Source of the DNA: HKST-UBA178 sp965223815
Lineage (GTDB): Bacteria; Pseudomonadota; Gammaproteobacteria; Chromatiales; Chromatiaceae
Direction: 5' to 3'
Assembly (NCBI GenBank): GCA_965223815.1
Contig: OZ245019.1
Span: 1,922,001 to 1,986,000, forward strand
Length of the DNA: 64,000 nt
The notes under the pieces are model-generated. The model had not been told where the DNA came from. It was given only the letters and a program-made list of their open reading frames with translations, and searched no databases. Positions 59,995 to 64,000 of this stretch are shown piece after piece. The translations under genes and the position numbers were made by a program. The first letter of the stretch is position 1; each line of letters opens with the position of its first letter.

Positions 59995-60291
59995 ATGATC
60001 CGGGTGATTTATAAATGGCGAGTGGAGAAGCCTGCTGAGCAAGCGTTTAGGGTAGCCTGGGCAAAAGCGACAGCAGATATAAGGAAGTCCACCATAGGGG
60101 CAAGAGGAAGTTTTTTGCTTCAAAGCCGTAAGGATTCAGCACAGTTCGTGACTATTGCACGTTGGGATAGTCTCGAAGATTGGCAATCGTATTGGAGCGA
60201 TTCGACAAGAGCGGAGATGCAGGAAATGCATGCGGTAGCGGAGCGATTGTCAGTAGATGTATTCGACGAAATTGAGGACTATACCTTCTAG
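59995..60291 (+). CDS. Antibiotic biosynthesis monooxygenase (ABM) domain protein
   Basis: 98 residues, the full length of a single dimeric alpha-beta barrel domain. MIRVIYKWRVEKPAEQAF starts the first strand; GARGSFLLQSRKDSAQFVTI and ARWDSLEDWQSYW give the second strand and the conserved W-x-S motif. ABM proteins act as small monooxygenases or haem/quinone-handling enzymes; the catalytic residues vary. Function here unknown. Confidence 0.8.
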   Translation: MIRVIYKWRVEKPAEQAFRVAWAKATADIRKSTIGARGSFLLQSRKDSAQFVTIARWDSLEDWQSYWSDSTRAEMQEMHAVAERLSVDVFDEIEDYTF

Positions 60292-60437
60292 CATTATACC
60301 GCTGTTCTGCGTGCGGGTGATTACCGGTGTTGCATGGTTCCTATCAATCGAATACGTAACACCCCGACCGGTTCATGGAAATTAGCGAACACGTGTAATA
60401 ACAACCAGCGACTCCAATAACCAGAAGGAAAACGTAT

Positions 60438-61358
60438 TTGGATACTATTTCAACCGCAATTGTTCCAATACTGGTGCTCATAATAGTCGGATACGTCCTT
60501 AAAAAATCCCGGTTCATTTCCGAGGAAGCCTGGGCGGGAATGGAAAAGTTGACTTACTTTGTTCTTTTTCCGGCTCTGCTCATACGAACACTGGGAAGTC
60601 AAACACTGGATGGTGCTCCATGGCTAAGCATGATGTTAGTTAGCGTGGGGACACTGACAGTATCGGCTGTGTTACTCATTCTTCTTCAAATCTATCGAAC
60701 ATTGGCAAGTGGTGCTGGTTTTACCTCGATATTTCAGGGAGGGGTGCGTTTTAATACCTACATTGCGCTGGCTGTAGCCCAGGGGCTGTTTGGCTCTGAG
60801 GGGTTGGAACTGGCCTCTGTAGCCGCTGGCTTTATGATTGTTATCATCAATCTGTTTTGCGTTATTGTATTTGTTATCTGGGGGAAAGCCGCCTTCAAGG
60901 GAGTGTTTTCTTTTGTTGTTGAGATAATAAGGAATCCGCTAATCATAGGTTGCCTCATAGGCTGGTTTCTCAGTTTGAGTGGTATAGGGCTACCAGGGGT
61001 GACAGAAGACATTTTGGAGATCGTAAGCCGGGCTGCACTGCCCTTTGGTTTGATGGCAGTAGGCGCTGCACTTAAACCTGAAGTCATTAGAGGTCATATC
61101 AAACCCATTGCGATTTCTTCAGCAGTGCAGTTCGGTTTAAAACCTATGGTGACCTGGGTGCTTATTTATTTTACAGGTTTGTCCGGTATTGCCGCCTCCG
61201 TTCTTATCGTCTCGTTCATGGTTCCAACCGCGCCATCGGCCTACATACTTGCCAGGCAACTAGGCGGCGATACCGAGACCATGGCCTCGATAATTAGCTT
61301 TCAAACACTGCTGGCATTCTTAGTCATGCCTATCCTGGCCATAGTACTGCTGGCCTAG
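60438..61358 (+). CDS. AEC-family (auxin efflux carrier-like) transporter
   Basis: 306 residues from a TTG with AAGGA upstream. Ten hydrophobic segments: IVPILVLIIVGYVLKKSRFI, SMMLVSVGTLTVSAVLLILL, the repeat-start FNTYIALAVAQGLFG, ALPFGLMAVGAALKPEV and the closing MVPTAPSAYILARQLGGD. This is the AEC layout found in malonate and malate exporters. Gene next to a GntR regulator remnant and close to malyl-CoA lyase, so a dicarboxylate substrate is a possible guess. Confidence 0.85.
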   Translation: MDTISTAIVPILVLIIVGYVLKKSRFISEEAWAGMEKLTYFVLFPALLIRTLGSQTLDGAPWLSMMLVSVGTLTVSAVLLILLQIYRTLASGAGFTSIFQGGVRFNTYIALAVAQGLFGSEGLELASVAAGFMIVIINLFCVIVFVIWGKAAFKGVFSFVVEIIRNPLIIGCLIGWFLSLSGIGLPGVTEDILEIVSRAALPFGLMAVGAALKPEVIRGHIKPIAISSAVQFGLKPMVTWVLIYFTGLSGIAASVLIVSFMVPTAPSAYILARQLGGDTETMASIISFQTLLAFLVMPILAIVLLA

Positions 61359-61386
61359 TACCGGTAATTTGTCAATTGCGATTAGG

Positions 61387-62004
61387 CTAAAAAACGGTGC
61401 TCTGATAGTAGTGATTGGATGTTTTGCAGTGGCTGATTCTAAGCTCAACCGGTGTACCATCCAGGGCAAAAGCAGTGCGTTCTATTTCAAGAAGCGGTGC
61501 TCCAGCATCTATTCCCAATAATGATGCCTCACGCGCTGAAGCGGAACTAGCACGAAGTTGCTCTTCCGCACGGTGGATTGTATTGCCAAGCTGGGTCTCA
61601 TAAAGTTCATACAGTGTGTTTGGGAGTTCGAAGGTTGGTTTTTCCAATAAATCGCCAAAGAGCTCGCTTGCGAGCGATATTGTTTCGAAGATAACCGGAA
61701 GGTCGTCAAGTTTTCTAATTCGCTGAATACTTATTACCTTTGCACCGATGGCGACATTGAGTGCTGCTGCTTCCTGTTTCGATGCCCGCTTGTTTCGACA
61801 ACCAAGTGTTTCACATTCAGGCAATATCTTTGTACCGTCACTGCTAGCTCTGTGAAAAAAGTGGAATAGTGCCCGTTTGTCATCATGGCTCGCGACAAAA
61901 GTGCCTTTGCCCTGCCGCCTGACCAGAACATTGGTCTCAACCGATTCCGTTAATGCATTACGCACTGTACCTTGACTGACATTGAGCTCCCTCGCAAGCT
62001 GCAT
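61387..62004 (-). pseudogene. GntR/UTRA-family regulator lacking the N-terminal part of its DNA-binding domain
   Basis: 205 residues from the first ATG. A full C-terminal UTRA ligand domain is present (VISIQRIRKLDDLPVIFETI; TLYELYETQLGNTIHRAEEQ; LLEIERTAFALDGTPVEL). At the N-terminus only RIPSEMQLARELNVSQGTVR remains of the winged helix, and a TGA lies eight codons upstream of the ATG (frame AKRIPSEMQ...). Normal members begin about 30 residues earlier (YxQIxxxLRxxI). So the first helix is cut off at about 62030. It may be inactive or a shortened form. Confidence 0.7.
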
Positions 62005-62791
62005 CTCGCTGGGAATCCGTTTTGCTCACCATAATGGTGGACCAAATCAAGGGAGGGAGGATCAGCAAAGCAGGAAGGAATCAAAGTGCCGGAAAGGTTG
62101 TACTAGAATCTGATAAAATTGGGTAAGTGGCACAGGCTTTATGCCGCCGGCTTCTTTGCAAAGCCGATCTGGTTTCCCGGATTGCTGAAGATCACTGCAG
62201 TCACCTTTGTTGAACACATAGCTTTGCGCAGTTTCAATTCGAACCTCAAAGGAAAACGTCGGGCACCCTATTGATTCGGGAGTTTCTTCGCTCCCCCAGT
62301 CGTTTAAAAACAGGGATAGGATAAGTCATCGGAAGACGCCATTTACCGATTCTACTCTGCAGGTGCCGGGCTTTTTTCTCGATTGGCGAGGTTTGAGGAT
62401 GTCTAAGTAAAGCAGATTCAACGATAGCCATAAGGGTTGGCTTGAAATCGCTGCCTTCAGGATAACGAACACCGGTCATTTGGTCTGATAATCGTCCGGT
62501 TGCCTCTTTTCCCACCAGGACACTGTTGTCATACTTTTCAATATGTGACATTCGGCAGAAAGTGAATAATCTACTGAAGCATTTAGAAAAATAGAAAATT
62601 TGTGCTTTCTCCCTGTAACATATTCAGACACCATTTCAAATTCGCAAAATAGTTTAATAAAACTCATTAACTACATAAAATATATAGAAAATAATACTTT
62701 AATCAGGGGCTGGCCCGATTCCTGATTAATATTTGGATCAGATAGCAAGTGGTAGTCTGAGTCGAACTGTTCCATGACAGAGGGGTTAATA
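62005..62791. other. Gene-poor stretch with broken frames upstream of mclA
   Basis: About 790 bp. Near 62030 the GntR/UTRA frame is cut off. A minus ORF (62246-62551, 101 codons) and fragments at 62100-62250 have no recognised family and may be remains of a decayed gene or element. From about 62540 to 62760 the DNA is very AT-rich, as expected of a promoter zone before mclA. Confidence 0.4.
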
Positions 62792-63796
62792 GTGAGTTTC
62801 AAACAGATTCCCAGAGCTGTTTCCCGTTTAAACCGCAGCACCTTGGCGGTTCCGGGTTCCAATCCACGCTTTATTGAGAAAGCTACGACAAGCGAGGCAG
62901 ACGTACTCTTTTTTGATTTGGAGGACTCGGTTGCTCCGGATCGAAAAACGCAAGCTCGTAAAGACGTAATTGCCGCATTGAACGATTTGGATTTCGGAGA
63001 CAAGTCGCTCTCGGTGCGTATCAATGGCTTGGATACCCACTATATGTACAGGGACCTGGTAGACGTTGTTGAACAGGCAGGGCACCGCTTGGATCTCATT
63101 CTGGTGCCTAAGGTGGGAACTGCCGCAGACATTTATGCGGTAGACATGCTGTTGACGCAAATAGAACGAGAGAAGCGAATAAAAAAGAAAATCGGCATCG
63201 AAATTCTCATCGAAACGCCACAGGGTATTCAGAATATATTTGAAATAGCAGGTGCCTCACCGCGAAATGAGAGCATGCTCTTCGGTTCAGCGGATTATGC
63301 TGCTGCAAGCGGTGCTCAAATAGAAATGATAGGCGGGCCGAATCCTGACTACCATGTTCTTACCTCTCCGAATTCGGAGGGAGAGAGATCCGTCCACTGG
63401 GGAGATATGTGGCATTTCCCCCTCGCCAGATTGGTGGCTGCAGCCCGAGCCAACGGACTGCGCCCCATCGATGGACCCTTTGCAGATATCAAAGATCCTG
63501 ACGGATGGCTTGCCAGTGCGAATCGGGCCAGGGTGCTGGGATGTGAAGGCAAGATGGTGATACATCCCAGCCAGGTTGGACTGGCCAATGAACTATTCAA
63601 GCCATCTGAAGCAGAGCTGCATCACGCCAAACGAGTTTTGCAGGCAATGGAAGAGGCGGAGGCTGCAGGCGCGGGCGCGGTTTCCCTGGATGGGAAAATG
63701 GTCGACATAGCATCCATTCGCCATGCGGAAAACATTGTAAAACTAGCGGCTCAGGCTGCGATGAAAAGCAACTCAGAAAAACATACAGAAAAATAG
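62792..63796 (+). CDS. mclA: Malyl-CoA lyase (serine cycle type)
   Basis: 334 residues from the GTG at 62792, giving MSFKQIPRAVSRLNRS, which aligns in start and text with the serine-cycle malyl-CoA lyase family; AGAGGGG lies six bases upstream. The ATG at 62774 has no ribosome site. Citrate-lyase-beta/malate-synthase-like barrel: AVPGSNPRFIEKA, VLFFDLEDSVAPD, SVRINGLDTHYMYRD, LILVPKVG, ILIETPQGIQNI and GCEGKMVIHPSQVGLANELF. Splits malyl-CoA to glyoxylate and acetyl-CoA. Adjacent to a second lyase-like gene. Confidence 0.93.
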   Translation: MSFKQIPRAVSRLNRSTLAVPGSNPRFIEKATTSEADVLFFDLEDSVAPDRKTQARKDVIAALNDLDFGDKSLSVRINGLDTHYMYRDLVDVVEQAGHRLDLILVPKVGTAADIYAVDMLLTQIEREKRIKKKIGIEILIETPQGIQNIFEIAGASPRNESMLFGSADYAAASGAQIEMIGGPNPDYHVLTSPNSEGERSVHWGDMWHFPLARLVAAARANGLRPIDGPFADIKDPDGWLASANRARVLGCEGKMVIHPSQVGLANELFKPSEAELHHAKRVLQAMEEAEAAGAGAVSLDGKMVDIASIRHAENIVKLAAQAAMKSNSEKHTEK

Positions 63797-63817
63797 ACTT
63801 CTAGCGGAGAAACAATA

Positions 63818-64000
63818 ATGAAAACCCCTGCAGATTTTTACAAACCTCTGGCAATAGGCGCTCCACTCCCGATACGAGAATTGCCCATTGCCCTGGAACG
63901 AACGATCCACTTTTTCCCACCTCACATTGAAAAGATGCGCGCCAAAGTACCCGATATCAGCAAAACGGTTGATGTGCTGCTGGGCAATCTGGAGGATGCG
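63818..64000 (+). CDS. HpcH/HpaI/citrate-lyase-beta-family lyase, 5' part
   Basis: 61 codons to the window end from the ATG at 63818, with GCGGAGAAAC upstream. It reads MKTPADFYKPLAIGAPLPIR then HFFPPHIEKMRAKVPDISK and DVLLGNLEDA, the start of a CoA-ester lyase family that also contains beta-barrel malyl-CoA/citramalyl-CoA lyases. It sits 21 bp behind mclA, so the two are probably one operon; the exact reaction cannot be told from this part. Confidence 0.8.
   Translation, partial: MKTPADFYKPLAIGAPLPIRELPIALERTIHFFPPHIEKMRAKVPDISKTVDVLLGNLEDA

Noticed and set aside
62246..62551. 101-codon minus ORF near the truncated regulator
   Set aside because: No recognised family and surrounded by broken frames; treated as decayed DNA.
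62774..62791. ATG at 62774 as start of malyl-CoA lyase
   Set aside because: No ribosome site; GTG at 62792 has AGAGGGG and matches the usual family start.

Overview
The window reads as chromosome of an aerobic, methylotrophic proteobacterium. It is most likely a gammaproteobacterium, but that placement is an inference from gene content, not from a marker gene. Three linked blocks support a methylotroph. The first is a lanthanide-type methanol dehydrogenase (xoxF) with its cytochrome, XoxJ-like protein and a PQQ-dehydrogenase-associated ABC transport set (1-9267). The second is a complete pqqABCDE operon next to fhcBADC (11669-19958). The third is a plus-strand cluster for tetrahydromethanopterin (H4MPT) and methylofuran chemistry and biosynthesis (mptG, mtdB, mch, fae, four ATP-grasp or kinase-type cofactor genes, pabB; 20316-32810). 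The right edge carries malyl-CoA lyase (serine-cycle type) and the start of a second lyase-like gene. No RNA gene, CRISPR array or replication origin was seen.

Layout. At 1-430 there is a partial MxaD-like gene on the minus strand. At 874-5324 a plus operon encodes a periplasmic binding protein, a beta-propeller, an ABC ATPase, a permease and a small exported protein; facing it (5330-9267, minus) are xoxF, xoxG-like cytochrome c, xoxJ-like and a Cys-motif rhodanese-like protein, with a strong terminator hairpin between xoxF and the cytochrome gene. A complete IS256-type element (9995-11323) separates xoxF from pqqE. fhcB-A-D-C and pqqA-B-C-D-E are all on the minus strand and may form one long expression domain. 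They are divergent from the plus-strand H4MPT cluster across 19959-20315.

Functional logic: methanol is oxidised in the periplasm by XoxF with PQQ and a lanthanide, passing electrons to XoxG. Formaldehyde is captured on H4MPT by Fae, oxidised by MtdB, cyclised by Mch, and the formyl group is moved to methylofuran and released as formate by FhcABCD. The same locus makes the cofactors: PQQ (pqqABCDE), the pABA-derived H4MPT core (pabB, mptG), and by homology methylofuran (MfnD-, MfnE- and MfnF-like proteins).

From 32868 to 39253 lies a two-gene minus-strand module of very large proteins (922 and 1205 residues) that I cannot assign to a described system. The downstream one has membrane segments and a C-terminal region with a GHxxD signature recalling nuclease toxins. 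This is the most promising candidate for something undescribed.

From 39754 on the content is more general: PutA, an OxyR-like pseudogene, an FeS-type photolyase, a ChaN/PDZ protein, an ABC1 kinase, an esterase lipoprotein, a b-type cytochrome and MscS. This stretch includes poor, decaying sequence with a PEP-CTERM tail fragment. An IS21-type element (56192-58924) follows, with a 6-bp target duplication and five 25-bp end repeats, inserted at the foot of a terminator. The last part holds transporters, a truncated GntR/UTRA regulator and the malyl-CoA lyase locus.
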